From an uncultured Flavonifractor sp. (GTDB taxonomy: Bacteria; Bacillota; Clostridia; Oscillospirales; Oscillospiraceae), in the NCBI GenBank assembly GCA_947346365.1, contig CANAAV010000004.1, forward strand, positions 1 through 64,000: a stretch of DNA of 64,000 bases, read 5' to 3'. Positions 1-7,543 of this stretch are shown in pieces. The notes under the pieces were generated by a model that worked only from the letters and a program-made list of their open reading frames with translations, searched no databases and had not been told where the DNA came from. Both the position numbers and the translations under genes were made by a program. Every line of letters begins with the position of its first letter. Within the stretch, counting starts at the first letter, position 1.

Positions 1-77
1 TCCAGCCACTTCAGAAACTCCTCGGCACCGGGCCGGGTGATATTCTCACGGTAGATTTCCAGGAACTTTTCTTTCAT
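1..77 (-). CDS. N-terminus of probable HD-domain phage hydrolase (partial)
   Basis: An ATG on the minus strand (75-77) follows a GGAGG ribosome site and opens a frame that runs off the left edge. It gives about 25 residues starting MKEKFLEIYRENITRPGAEE. The start resembles that of phage-associated HD-family hydrolases of Clostridia, but the HD motif itself lies outside the window, so this is recognition by resemblance only. Its ATG overlaps the stop of the upstream gene by the usual ATGA arrangement, which supports it being a real operon member. Confidence 0.5.
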   Translation of the reverse strand, partial: MKEKFLEIYRENITRPGAEEFLKWL

Positions 78-442
78 GATTTACCTCCTTCCAAAATTTT
101 CTTGACCGCCCGAAGCTGGGAGAGGGTGTAGCGGTCGATTTTATCCCATCCAGCGGCCGTCCGCACCCACGTTTTCAGCTCCTCACGCTCAATGTAGTCG
201 TCCACCGCCTTGCGGGACTGGAAAAGGAGCCTGGGCGTACCACAATCCATACGCTCAATGAGGTATGGCCTGCTCGCAGAAGTTTCCTCAAACTGCTCTC
301 CCCAATTCCCGGCGATGGTAACGTATTTGCGGCCGACTTTTTCGACCCGCACTTCCGAAACGCTATATTTATCTCTCATTATGCCGTAACCGTCGCCCAT
401 GGCGTAGGCGGTCTGGCCGACCGTAAAATCCTTAATCGTCAT
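74..442 (-). CDS. Hypothetical prophage protein, 122 aa
   Basis: A 122-residue soluble protein of the early prophage operon. I do not recognise a family. The N-terminal 45 residues are beta-rich and look like a small barrel (alternating hydrophobics around VRVEKVGRKYVTIAGNWG). The C-terminal third is helical and basic, ending in KKILEGGKS. There are no cysteine clusters, membrane segments or signal peptide. It lies 11 bases downstream of the Gp37/Gp68 gene and overlaps the next gene by ATGA, so it is co-transcribed. No function is proposed. Confidence 0.7.
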   Translation of the reverse strand: MTIKDFTVGQTAYAMGDGYGIMRDKYSVSEVRVEKVGRKYVTIAGNWGEQFEETSASRPYLIERMDCGTPRLLFQSRKAVDDYIEREELKTWVRTAAGWDKIDRYTLSQLRAVKKILEGGKS

Positions 443-453
443 GCCCTACATCC

Positions 454-1191
454 TCATTCCCACGGGAAATCCCTGACCATGCCAGCCTCTCCCATGATGG
501 GGATGAGACTGTCCTTCATAAATACCGGAACGGAGAGCGCCTGGGCATCTTCAACAAGCGGTTCTATCCACTCTTTCTTCGGCTGGTGGTACTTACTCCC
601 AGGTCCGGTCATGGCCCCAATGATGACCCATCCAACTTTCTTGACCGGACAATCTCCGGCCGGCTGGAACGCTTCCATCATCGGCTCAATGCTGGCAAAT
701 GTGTTGTGGCGGTCGCTCCACCAGAATTGGGTAGTAGGTGTAGGTATAGACGAGCCGTACCAGAAATTGTCCTTCTCCGGCAGCTTCCCGGCCTCTGCCA
801 GTTTCATATACCTGCCCGGATTCTTGGTCAGGAACAGGTAACGGTGCTGAGGGGACAGAAGACAGGATTTCATCACCTCCTCAATCCACTCATCCGGCAC
901 CCACTCGCCGAACAGGTCGGCCATGCTGCACACGAAGATGTTCTGGCCCCTGCGCTGGTACGGCTCGCCCAGCCGGTAGCGGTGAAATGTGGGGTCGAAG
1001 CCATAGGGATACGGGTCAACGCTGTAATTGGGTTTAAGCATCGGCTTGCCAAGGAAGTGATTACCTCCATCCTCATCCCCGCCACCAAATCTGGTTGCTA
1101 CCCGGCGGGCATAGCAGTATTCGCACCCATGGAGGCAACCAGTGACGGGGTTCCAGGTCATGTCACACCACTCAATTTTGGTACTGTTCAT
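454..1191 (-). CDS. Phage Gp37/Gp68-family protein (DUF5131-like)
   Basis: A protein of 245 residues starting MNSTKIEWCDMTWNPVTGC. The opening, with the cysteine cluster CLHGCEYCYARR at about residues 19-30, is the hallmark of the phage Gp37/Gp68 (DUF5131) family, whose CxxxCxxC spacing resembles that of radical-SAM enzymes. The C-terminal half contains SIEPMMEAFQP and WVIIGAMTGPGSK, also typical. The ATG at 1191 is preferred over an upstream in-frame start because it overlaps the upstream small gene by ATGA and places the family start at residue 1. The reaction catalysed by the family is not established. It may be a radical-SAM-type enzyme modifying host or phage components. Confidence 0.85.
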   Translation of the reverse strand: MNSTKIEWCDMTWNPVTGCLHGCEYCYARRVATRFGGGDEDGGNHFLGKPMLKPNYSVDPYPYGFDPTFHRYRLGEPYQRRGQNIFVCSMADLFGEWVPDEWIEEVMKSCLLSPQHRYLFLTKNPGRYMKLAEAGKLPEKDNFWYGSSIPTPTTQFWWSDRHNTFASIEPMMEAFQPAGDCPVKKVGWVIIGAMTGPGSKYHQPKKEWIEPLVEDAQALSVPVFMKDSLIPIMGEAGMVRDFPWE

Positions 1192-1403
1192 GCCAGCACC
1201 TCCACAATCAGGATAGCAGACATGAACACCACGGAGATGAGGAACAGAGCAACACAATCCGGGCGGCGCCGGATAGGTTTGATGCCTAGCGAACCAGCCA
1301 CCGTCTGCATATCCTTATTTTTGCGGGTCCCATCATCGAAAATGATGTCCATGGCCGCAAACAGGGCGACAAGCAACATTACCACGAAAAATGCTGTCTT
1401 CAT
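1188..1403 (-). CDS. Small two-helix membrane protein of prophage, 71 aa
   Basis: A 71-residue protein with an N-terminal hydrophobic segment (about residues 4-20, FFVVMLLVALFAAMDII) and a C-terminal one (about residues 51-70, VALFLISVVFMSAILIVEVL). These are separated by a charged loop containing RKNKD and IKPIRRR, so a hairpin inner-membrane topology is likely. No family is recognised. It overlaps the Gp37/Gp68 gene by four bases and follows the 292-residue gene by two bases, within the same leftward operon. Roles such as superinfection exclusion are possible but nothing in the sequence shows it. Confidence 0.65.
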   Translation of the reverse strand: MKTAFFVVMLLVALFAAMDIIFDDGTRKNKDMQTVAGSLGIKPIRRRPDCVALFLISVVFMSAILIVEVLA

Positions 1404-1405
1404 CG

Positions 1406-2284
1406 TTAGACCTCCTCGCCCGGCTCTTCATACGGGTAGTCCTTCGGGACATCCTCGATGGGTTCCACGGGCTCCTCGTCAGCGGTCCACACCGGGGAAT
1501 GGAGCTCGAACAGGGTCTCGTCGCACTCCTCGCAGATGATGGAGATGGTGTCCGGGTTGCCTTCCACCTTGCCAGATGCCTTACAAACCAGCCTGTGACC
1601 GACGTGGGAGCTCAGGATTTCGCCGGAACAGTACAGGGTGGTATGAGGGTTAGCCGAGGTGAGGATGACCTTGTTGGCCTCCGTACGCACCGTGTAGTTG
1701 CCCATGGCCTCCAGCACCTTCATGGGGGTGCCATCGAAATTCAGGAGCCAGTAGAAGGTGTCCCACCGCTCCTTGAGCTCCTCACTCTCCTGGCTTCCGT
1801 CCTCGGGCTCCTCCTGCGGAGCCGGGAGAGCAGCGGCGCCGGCCGGGAGCGCCGGGGGATCATCGACGACGGTGTACTCAGCATCCACGACGGCCCCGGA
1901 ACCTTCGCTGGGCTGGTCGAACAAGGTGGTCTGGCCGTTGTCGATGGGCCGTATGACATACTGGCAGAGCTCCTTGTCCCAGACCAGCTCCATGGAGCCG
2001 CCCAGAGAGCCGCTCTTCTTATCCTTGACCTGCATGACGGTACTGATTTCGTGCTTGAACGTGGGCTTCACGATGTCCCGCATGGCATCGTAGCCGTTGG
2101 CCTGGAAGTCACGGACCTGATCCTTCTCCAGCATCACACCCACTTTAATGGTGATTGTGGCATCCTCCACCTTCAGGTCCTCCATCTTGGTGAGGGTCTG
2201 GCGGAGCATGGAGTCGTAGTCGGACTTCAGGGCGTTGAAGGTGTCTCCGTTCAGGGACAGCGGGTAGATGTTCTGAGCTGCCAT
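1406..2284 (-). CDS. Hypothetical prophage protein, 292 aa, with acidic Pro-rich linker
   Basis: The 292-residue product has two parts. The N-terminal part (about 1-125) is folded and contains a beta-strand pattern around DATITIKVGVMLEKDQVRD and a hydrophilic central region. A Pro/Ala/Glu-rich linker follows (about 130-170) and includes AEYTVVDDPPALP. The C-terminal part (about 175-292) has two CxxC-like pairs (LYCSG, ICEECDE) and a very acidic tail. No family is recognised. The linker shares the short motif SGA...AEYTVV with the Bet protein of the same operon. It is probably an early DNA-metabolism accessory protein, by position only. Confidence 0.7.
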   Translation of the reverse strand: MAAQNIYPLSLNGDTFNALKSDYDSMLRQTLTKMEDLKVEDATITIKVGVMLEKDQVRDFQANGYDAMRDIVKPTFKHEISTVMQVKDKKSGSLGGSMELVWDKELCQYVIRPIDNGQTTLFDQPSEGSGAVVDAEYTVVDDPPALPAGAAALPAPQEEPEDGSQESEELKERWDTFYWLLNFDGTPMKVLEAMGNYTVRTEANKVILTSANPHTTLYCSGEILSSHVGHRLVCKASGKVEGNPDTISIICEECDETLFELHSPVWTADEEPVEPIEDVPKDYPYEEPGEEV

Positions 2285-2296
2285 AATCTTTTCCTC

Positions 2297-2524
2297 CTAT
2301 GTGTTGTTCTTGATGTACTCGTTGCGGCAATCCTCGCCGCAGAAGTCGTGCCACTCTCCGAACACCTGGGCCGATTTCCAGCCCATGCCGAAGAGCTTCT
2401 TCTGGAACGATTTGAAGTCCGGGTATCCATCGTCGAAGGGGTACTCCTCCTTCCGGCCGCACCGGTCGCACTTGCAGACGATGGTGCCCTCCCCGTGGAT
2501 GACACCCCAGGATACATCCTTCAT
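2297..2524 (-). CDS. Small zinc-ribbon-like prophage protein, 75 aa
   Basis: A 75-residue protein with two cysteine pairs, CKCDRC at about residues 17-22 and CGEDC at about 62-66. The spacing suits one zinc site of the ribbon or treble-clef kind. The middle is aromatic and basic (FKSFQKKLFGMGWKSAQVFGEW when read in pieces). It overlaps the RusA-like gene upstream by four bases. Similar small zinc proteins are common in phage early operons and often act as DNA- or protein-binding modulators. No specific role can be assigned. Confidence 0.65.
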   Translation of the reverse strand: MKDVSWGVIHGEGTIVCKCDRCGRKEEYPFDDGYPDFKSFQKKLFGMGWKSAQVFGEWHDFCGEDCRNEYIKNNT

Positions 2525-2955
2525 GACGCCTCACCTCCACATTCCATGATGGTGACGACCACACGGGGCCGGTCACTGTAAAACTTCCGAACCTGGGCGT
2601 CCACAATCTGGGAGTCATCCCGGTAGGCGATCTTGTTCAGAGCGTCACAGATGACCTTGCCGATGTTGTCGAAGTCGGGCTTCTTCGTGGGGCGGATTTT
2701 GTGGTCAAGCATGGCCTGACGCTTCTTCTTGCTGACGGACCTCGGAATGGAGTAGTAGGCGATTACCCTGACATCCAGCATGGCGTCATCCGGGAACCGG
2801 AGCTCGTGGGTCTGGCGGCGGTACTCGGTCTTGACCAAATTCTCATACAGGACCGTCTCTTCCGGCGTCCTGGGCTTTGCGTGGCCGCAGACGGTGGAGA
2901 ACCTGGGACGCCCCTTCCCCTGTGGCTCTCCGAGGATGCAGAAGTTAGCCCTCAT
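2521..2955 (-). CDS. rusA: RusA-like Holliday junction resolvase
   Basis: A protein of 144 residues from the ATG at 2955. The start FCILGEPQGKGRPRF, followed by the acidic motif KPDFDNIGKVICDALN and YRDDSQIVDAQVRK, is diagnostic of the RusA family. The conserved aspartates (PDFDN, YRDDSQI) bind the metal that cleaves four-way DNA junctions. RusA-type enzymes resolve recombination or replication intermediates before packaging. The gene overlaps the end of an upstream 63-codon gene by 11 bases. An upstream in-frame start would add 46 Arg/Ser/Thr-rich residues that do not fit the family, so the internal ATG was chosen. Confidence 0.9.
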   Translation of the reverse strand: MRANFCILGEPQGKGRPRFSTVCGHAKPRTPEETVLYENLVKTEYRRQTHELRFPDDAMLDVRVIAYYSIPRSVSKKKRQAMLDHKIRPTKKPDFDNIGKVICDALNKIAYRDDSQIVDAQVRKFYSDRPRVVVTIMECGGEAS

Positions 2956-3136
2956 CCGTCCCGGCTCCCTTCTTCGGGGTGTCGGCGTCCGGGTTCCGAT
3001 CGTACTCCAGGAAGTAATCGTAGCTCTTGCCGGTGCCCCGGCGCTGGGAGCCCTGCCGGACCGTGTACTTGTTCTTGACCAGGATGGAGGCAACGGCCAG
3101 CCGGTCGGCCTCCAGTCCGATGTAAATTCTATCCAT
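2945..3136 (-). CDS. Hypothetical small prophage protein, 63 aa
   Basis: A 63-residue basic protein starting MDRIYIGLEADRLAVASIL and ending in a flexible charged tail. It overlaps the stop of the DnaC-like gene by eight bases and the RusA start by 11 bases, which supports translation within the operon. No family is recognised. The short repeat of basic residues around YTVRQGSQRRGTGKSYDYF suggests nucleic-acid contact, which is only a guess. Confidence 0.55.
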   Translation of the reverse strand: MDRIYIGLEADRLAVASILVKNKYTVRQGSQRRGTGKSYDYFLEYDRNPDADTPKKGAGTDEG

Positions 3137-4004
3137 CGTTTCCCTCCAAAAATTTCTTCATTTCCGTGAGACTGCGGGCTGCATCATCCTTGCGCCAGGA
3201 ACCGCCGGCAAATTCCATGGGGAGCATCTTCGAGAGCCGGTCATAAATCCTTGCGTACCGGGTGCTGTTGGGCTCCCGTATCTCCTGGATGGTCATGTTC
3301 GTGGTGATGATGAGGGGCAGCTTGGCCCGATACCTGCTGTCGATGATGTTGTAGACGTGCTCCTGTGCGAAGTCCGTATCCCGCTCAGCCCCCAGGTCGT
3401 CGATGATAAGCAACTTCGCCCGGTTCAGGTTGGCAATCAGGCGCTCGTTGTCGTTACCGAAGGTCTGCATGGAGCTCAGCAGCTTGATGAAGGATGTCAT
3501 CACCACCGGGACCCCACGGGACAGAAGGTGATTGGCGATACAGGCCGCCGCAAAGGTCTTCCCGGTCCCCACATCTCCATAGAAGATGAGCCCCTGGTTC
3601 TTCTCCACCATCTTGTCGAAGTGCTCCGCATACCGGCGGCACAGCTTCAGGTTGTAGGCGTTGGCCTGATCCACCCGGAAGTTCTGGAAGGTAGCTTCCT
3701 CGAACCGGGGGCTCATCAGGCTCTCCTTCCTGAGACGTTGGACGACCTCCATCTCCTTGCGCTTGAGCTCCGCCGCTTCCTCAGCTTCGACGGCCTTACG
3801 GCGGCACTCGCACATGACGGGGAACCGCTCCGTTCTGCCCCGGCCTAGACCTTCCGGGAGCTTGACCTCACACTGTTTTCTGGTGTGGCATTTCCCGCAG
3901 CACAGGAACCCCTCTTCGTCAAAGTAGTCACCCTCCACCTTGGCGTTCTCCCTGGCCGCCGCTTCGATGACGGGGGACAGCAGACCAAAATTAAGCCTCT
4001 CCAC
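3129..4004 (-). CDS. DnaC/IstB-like AAA+ helicase loader
   Basis: An ATP-dependent loader that probably places the host or phage DnaB helicase at the phage origin. An N-terminal zinc module is visible (FLCCGKCHTRKQC plus MCECRR). It is followed by an AAA+ core with Walker A GDVGTGKT, Walker B LLIIDDLGAE and sensor-1 LPLIITTNMT. A GTG at 4004, preceded by GGAGG, overlaps the last codons of the DnaD-like gene and gives the start VERLNFGLLSP. An ATG at 4046 is possible but has no clear ribosome site. The neighbouring DnaD-like protein is the expected partner. The protein is about the usual 290-residue length for phage DnaC-like loaders with a zinc finger. Confidence 0.88.
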   Translation of the reverse strand: MERLNFGLLSPVIEAAARENAKVEGDYFDEEGFLCCGKCHTRKQCEVKLPEGLGRGRTERFPVMCECRRKAVEAEEAAELKRKEMEVVQRLRKESLMSPRFEEATFQNFRVDQANAYNLKLCRRYAEHFDKMVEKNQGLIFYGDVGTGKTFAAACIANHLLSRGVPVVMTSFIKLLSSMQTFGNDNERLIANLNRAKLLIIDDLGAERDTDFAQEHVYNIIDSRYRAKLPLIITTNMTIQEIREPNSTRYARIYDRLSKMLPMEFAGGSWRKDDAARSLTEMKKFLEGNDG

Positions 4005-4800
4005 GTCTGAAATTCCTCCATTCTTCCGGGACCGGGGAGCCATCATGACCAGATGCCGAGGTTTCTGACGGTTTCGGCCTGATGAGGGTCGGGGACTCCT
4101 CCTTGATGCGCTTGACCACCCAGTTCAGGATAGCCAGATAGTCGCTCTTGTACGGCTTACCGGTGGCCCCCTTGTAGTTGTTCAGGATTTCGACCATACG
4201 CTTGGCCGCCTCCTGCCCATACTCGCTGACGAGCTTGCCGTACTCCTCCTCCGTCATGCTGACGAAATCGCCGTATTTCTTCTTCTCCGGTTTCGGCTTC
4301 GTCGCCTTCTTGGACTTATCCCTGGGCTCTTCCGCCCGTTCCTCCTCAGAGGACGGGGGAGGAACGGGCGGAGGCGGGGCAGGTGGGGACGGCGGGGGGA
4401 GCCCAGCCGCTTCCTTCTCTGCTTCCCTGGCCCGACGCTTTCTGGCCGTATCCTTCTCCCTCTTGTCGATGAAGCGGTAGTACATCTCCTGCCATTCATC
4501 CCAGTCGTGCAGATACAGGTGGCCGTCGAGCTCATCTATCCAGCCGGACTCGACCATGCTGTCAACCACCTTGGACGGCTTCACTCCGTCCGAGAGACCG
4601 GAACCGGCGGAAATGACATCAGCTATGTCCCGCCTGTCTGCCTCCAGGATCATTCCGTTCCTTTCGGCGTTATCAACCCCCCAGGCCCATACGGAGAAGA
4701 GCGTACCGGCGGCCTCGTTTCTGGAGAGCCCGGATGACCGCATGAACTTTCGGAGCTTCGGGTGCGTCAGGAGCTCCCGGTACATACTTATCCACACCAT
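3991..4800 (-). CDS. DnaD-like phage replication protein with Pro-rich linker
   Basis: The N-terminal ~110 residues form a winged-helix-like replication domain (MYRELLTHPKLRKFMRSSGL, then VVDSMVESGWIDELDGHLYLHDW), as in phage replisome organisers. A proline-rich, highly charged linker follows (about 135-180, including PPPSPPAPPPPVPPP and a lysine-rich stretch). A C-terminal helical domain (about 185-250) has the DnaD-like pattern GKPYKSDYLAILNWVVKRI. The ATG at 4800 has AGGCAGG eight bases upstream. Position directly before the DnaC-like loader supports a role in origin recognition and helicase loading. The actual origin was not located. Confidence 0.8.
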   Translation of the reverse strand: MVWISMYRELLTHPKLRKFMRSSGLSRNEAAGTLFSVWAWGVDNAERNGMILEADRRDIADVISAGSGLSDGVKPSKVVDSMVESGWIDELDGHLYLHDWDEWQEMYYRFIDKREKDTARKRRAREAEKEAAGLPPPSPPAPPPPVPPPSSEEERAEEPRDKSKKATKPKPEKKKYGDFVSMTEEEYGKLVSEYGQEAAKRMVEILNNYKGATGKPYKSDYLAILNWVVKRIKEESPTLIRPKPSETSASGHDGSPVPEEWRNFRRGEA

Positions 4801-4851
4801 TCGTATCACCTGCCTTTACGGGGGGCGGAGGACCCGCCCCCCCTGAGTTGT

Positions 4852-5748
4852 TCACTGGTCCTGGCCGGAGCCGGGGCCTTCCTCGCTGCCGGGGGTGTCG
4901 TCCGAGAGGTTCTCGATGGTCTCGTTGAGCCGGTCCATGACCTGGTTGTAGACGCTGGTGGTCATGCCCTTGGTGCTGTTGAGGCCGAACTCGCTGATGA
5001 TGCTTCTGACCACATCATTGACAACATCGGCGTCGAAGTGGTTGCGGGCCAGCTCGAACAGGGCCTCACGCTGCTTGACAGAGATAACGGGGTCTTCCGG
5101 GGGAGGCTCCGGCGCAGGGGGCTCCCCGTCCTCCACCACGGTGTACTCAGCCGGGATTGCCCCGGACGCCAGCATCTCATCCTCAGAGTACAGGCCCTCG
5201 TAGTCGTTCGGGAAGGCGTCCCGCAAACACTGGCTGACGGCGACCTTCTCAATCATGGTGGCGGGCTTAACCTTCCAGTTGGCTTGGCCGCTGCTGTACT
5301 CCTCCAGGGCCACCTCCCGGTAGAACTCCTCATCGACATCGGACCCGGCCCGCCGGCGGAACACCCGGCACCAGCCGCCGATGAGGGTCTCGTTCAGAAC
5401 CTTATACAGGCAACAGCCTTCCTTCTGGATGACCTTGCCATCCCGGACGATGACGATGCCACTCTTCTTGCCCCGGTATTCGGGGTTGCGGTCCGCCCGG
5501 CGGAGATAGGCGTGCTTGCCCACGACAATCTGGGCCGGCTTGGTGTTGTCGTACTTGATGAGGTACACCTCGCCGTTCTCCAGGGGGTCCAGGCGCTTGG
5601 CCTGACAGGTGCGGAGGAACAAGGCCACCTCCTGCTGGGTGATGTTGCCGTTGCCCCTGGCGCAATACTTGATGACGGTCTCGGCATCCAATTCAACCGG
5701 GATGCCGGAGATGGACTGATACTCCACCTTGCTGAGCTCTTTGGACAT
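4852..5748 (-). CDS. bet: Bet/RecT-family single-strand annealing protein
   Basis: A phage recombinase that anneals complementary single strands after exonuclease resection. Diagnostic segments are QQEVALFLRTCQAKRLDPL, GEVYLIKYD, IVVGKHAYLRRADRNPEYRG and the core MIEKVAVSQCLRDAFPNDY, all typical of phage Bet. The N-terminal ~200 residues are the annealing domain. A Pro/Glu-rich linker with AEYTVVEDGEPPAP precedes a helical C-terminal domain (about 230-285). The ATG at 5748 follows AGGAGG by eight bases. The exonuclease partner is encoded two genes upstream, the usual phage pairing. The length, about 298 residues, is somewhat longer than lambda Bet because of the linker and C-terminal domain. 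Confidence 0.92.
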   Translation of the reverse strand: MSKELSKVEYQSISGIPVELDAETVIKYCARGNGNITQQEVALFLRTCQAKRLDPLENGEVYLIKYDNTKPAQIVVGKHAYLRRADRNPEYRGKKSGIVIVRDGKVIQKEGCCLYKVLNETLIGGWCRVFRRRAGSDVDEEFYREVALEEYSSGQANWKVKPATMIEKVAVSQCLRDAFPNDYEGLYSEDEMLASGAIPAEYTVVEDGEPPAPEPPPEDPVISVKQREALFELARNHFDADVVNDVVRSIISEFGLNSTKGMTTSVYNQVMDRLNETIENLSDDTPGSEEGPGSGQDQ

Positions 5749-5750
5749 TT

Positions 5751-6467
5751 TCACGACCTCCTAACGCTCATCTTCACGGTTTCCTTGTAGGTGACGCCGG
5801 GGATTTTGATGGTGCCCTTGCTGGCCCGGACGAGGCGCATGATGGCCCCGTTGTCCACAGGCCGGATGACGGTTCCGGCGGCATCCACCGGGACCTTGGA
5901 CTCGTCGATGCTGACGATCTCCCAATCCTTGCTGGAGCTGACACCCTTTACCTTCTTGGCCGGGGAGGTGGGAACGGCGACGGTGGCGCTGTCGATGATT
6001 TCCGCCTCTTCCATGGCGGCGGCAGCCTCCTCCACCCTGCCCTGGTTCTCCAGCTCGATGGCCTCGGCCATCCGGCGGTCGGCCTCCTCCTTGGCCGCTT
6101 TCCGGGCCCGCTCCTCAGCCTCCTTGCGCTTGCGCTCCTGTTCGGCGAGGTATCCGCCCGCAGCCTTCTTGATGACGGACTCAGCCCTGGTCAGGGGCTC
6201 CAGCATCATCTTCTCCCGGTCACAGACCTCCTTGTGGGCCTTGTGAGCGGCGTCCTTGATGGGCTTGAAGAAATCCTTGACCTTTCCGGCCTGATCCTTC
6301 AGCACCTTCAGGAACTCAGCGGCGTCCTGGTACTCCTCGTCGTTCGTGACCACCAGGGCGTCCGCCCGGACCTCCAGGTCGATGGTCTGCGTCTTCAGGG
6401 CGCTCTCGTCGATGACCGCCGGGTTCTCGATGACGGACATGACCTTCTCGTTGACGTTTTCTGCCAT
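5751..6467 (-). CDS. Coiled-coil prophage protein between exonuclease and Bet
   Basis: A product of 238 residues, largely helical. A long charged coiled coil occupies about residues 85-150 (repeats of EERARKAAKEEADRRMAEA type), flanked by an N-terminal helical region (KDQAGKVKDFFKPIKDAAHK) and a small C-terminal beta domain (ISIDESKVPVD, then TVIRPVDNGAIMRLVRAS). The ATG at 6467 follows AGGAGG. Proteins of this layout often sit between the exonuclease and annealing genes of Firmicutes phages. Their function is unclear. It may bridge or regulate the recombination pair. Confidence 0.7.
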   Translation of the reverse strand: MAENVNEKVMSVIENPAVIDESALKTQTIDLEVRADALVVTNDEEYQDAAEFLKVLKDQAGKVKDFFKPIKDAAHKAHKEVCDREKMMLEPLTRAESVIKKAAGGYLAEQERKRKEAEERARKAAKEEADRRMAEAIELENQGRVEEAAAAMEEAEIIDSATVAVPTSPAKKVKGVSSSKDWEIVSIDESKVPVDAAGTVIRPVDNGAIMRLVRASKGTIKIPGVTYKETVKMSVRRS

Positions 6468-6478
6468 ATTCACTCCTC

Positions 6479-7096
6479 CTACTTATTGCTGTACTTTGCG
6501 ATGAAACCGGACACATTCAGCAGAGAGGTAAACACCCTCCAGCACTCCGCCCTCGGGGGAAAATCGGTGTGCCGCCGGTAGGTGCCATCCTTCTTGAGCT
6601 GGATGATGACCCGGTTCTGGTACTTGACCCCGTGGCTCTCCTGAGCCCGGTCATATGCTTCGAGCTGCACACCGCAGAGCATGGGCGAGAACGACGCCGT
6701 GGTCTTGAAGTCGGCCAGGGTGTCCACGCCTTTCTCGGAGCAGCTCATGTCTACCGTCCCGGCATACAGCAGGGACCGGTTGTACGTCCTGGTCTCGGTA
6801 GCGTAGGGTTTCACTTCAAAATCCTTGGCCCAGGCCCGGAACGCCTCGAAGTACCCTTCCAGCTCCGGCTCGATGTCGATGACGCCGTACTTGGAATAGA
6901 GGTCGATGGCGCTGTGGACCGCAGAGCCCCGGTCGGCGGCTTGACCCAGGACCTTGGCGTCGATACCGCCGTAGTACGCTTGCGAGAGCGGTTTCATCAG
7001 TGTTGTCACGCTGGGGATGATGAGACCATCCAGCCGGTAGGTGTGGCTGTCCTCCTCAAAGGTCAACTCCGGGAGCTGCGGGATATTCAGTCCCAT
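6479..7096 (-). CDS. PD-(D/E)XK phage exonuclease (RecB/Cas4-like)
   Basis: A 205-residue nuclease expected to resect double-stranded DNA ends for the Bet protein. The core carries the PD-(D/E)XK signature: GSAVHSAID upstream, YAGTVDMSC with the metal-binding Asp, DTLADFKTTASF with the Asp-x-Lys pair, and the downstream QLEAYDRA helix. An ATG at 7096 follows GGAGG by seven bases and overlaps the end of the upstream LIM-like gene. The order exonuclease, coiled coil, Bet on one strand is a standard phage recombination cassette. Confidence 0.88.
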   Translation of the reverse strand: MGLNIPQLPELTFEEDSHTYRLDGLIIPSVTTLMKPLSQAYYGGIDAKVLGQAADRGSAVHSAIDLYSKYGVIDIEPELEGYFEAFRAWAKDFEVKPYATETRTYNRSLLYAGTVDMSCSEKGVDTLADFKTTASFSPMLCGVQLEAYDRAQESHGVKYQNRVIIQLKKDGTYRRHTDFPPRAECWRVFTSLLNVSGFIAKYSNK

Positions 7097-7320
7097 TGGT
7101 CCACCTCCGCAACGCTCTTCATGGCCCCGAACTGGTCCAGAAGGATGTCCACGGCCTTATCCTCGAAGCAGTCATCGTGGTAATACTCTCCGTCCAGCTT
7201 GTAGTAGTCGTCGCCGGACACGATGCTCTCGCCGCACACCTTACAGGTGTAGATCGCCGGCGGGTCCGGGGCGTTAGGACACCGGCTGAGACACGGGACA
7301 TGGCCGCAGATTGAGCACAT
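7087..7320 (-). CDS. Small LIM-like zinc protein, 77 aa
   Basis: This 77-residue protein has two zinc-type clusters: CSICGHVPCLSRC at residues 2-14, and a LIM-like half IYTCKVCGESI...YYHDDCFED at about residues 24-52. LIM-type fingers usually mediate protein contacts. The gene overlaps the exonuclease by ten bases and the upstream 89-codon gene by 47 bases, which is long but typical of compact phage operons. The function is unknown. Position suggests a modulator of the recombination or replication proteins. Confidence 0.65.
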   Translation of the reverse strand: MCSICGHVPCLSRCPNAPDPPAIYTCKVCGESIVSGDDYYKLDGEYYHDDCFEDKAVDILLDQFGAMKSVAEVDQWD

Positions 7321-7543
7321 CGTTCATCGCTCCTCTCCAGTTGATTTTCTCACGCATAACGTGGTCCCTGAGCTCGTTCTCAAAGAGCAGGGGCAGGTAG
7401 TCCATGTCCTTCCCGATGTAGCTCAGCTTGTTGATGCTGTACTTCAGAACATCATAGACCACAGCGGGGTCGAACTTCCGGCCGGTCCTGAGCTCTGCGG
7501 TTTCGATGGCCTTCACCAGCTCCGCCTTCAGTTTCTCATCCAT
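7274..7543 (-). CDS. Hypothetical prophage protein, 89 aa
   Basis: An 89-residue, mostly helical protein (MDEKLKAELVKAIETAELR, then VYDVLKYSINKLSYIGKDMD). The start at 7543 has GGAGG about nine bases upstream and overlaps the end of the lytic transglycosylase gene by eight bases. No family recognised. No membrane segments or cysteines of note except one near the C-terminus. Confidence 0.6.
   Translation of the reverse strand: MDEKLKAELVKAIETAELRTGRKFDPAVVYDVLKYSINKLSYIGKDMDYLPLLFENELRDHVMREKINWRGAMNDVLNLRPCPVSQPVS

Noticed and set aside
1391..2581. Long rightward open frame of about 396 codons opposite the 292-residue prophage gene
   Set aside because: It is antisense to several well-supported coupled genes, has no ribosome site and has low-complexity GC-driven composition.
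4762..5790. Rightward open frame of about 342 codons opposite bet
   Set aside because: It is a mirror of bet, whose family motifs are clear. The Leu/Val/Asp-rich antisense translation is typical of shadow frames in GC-rich genes.
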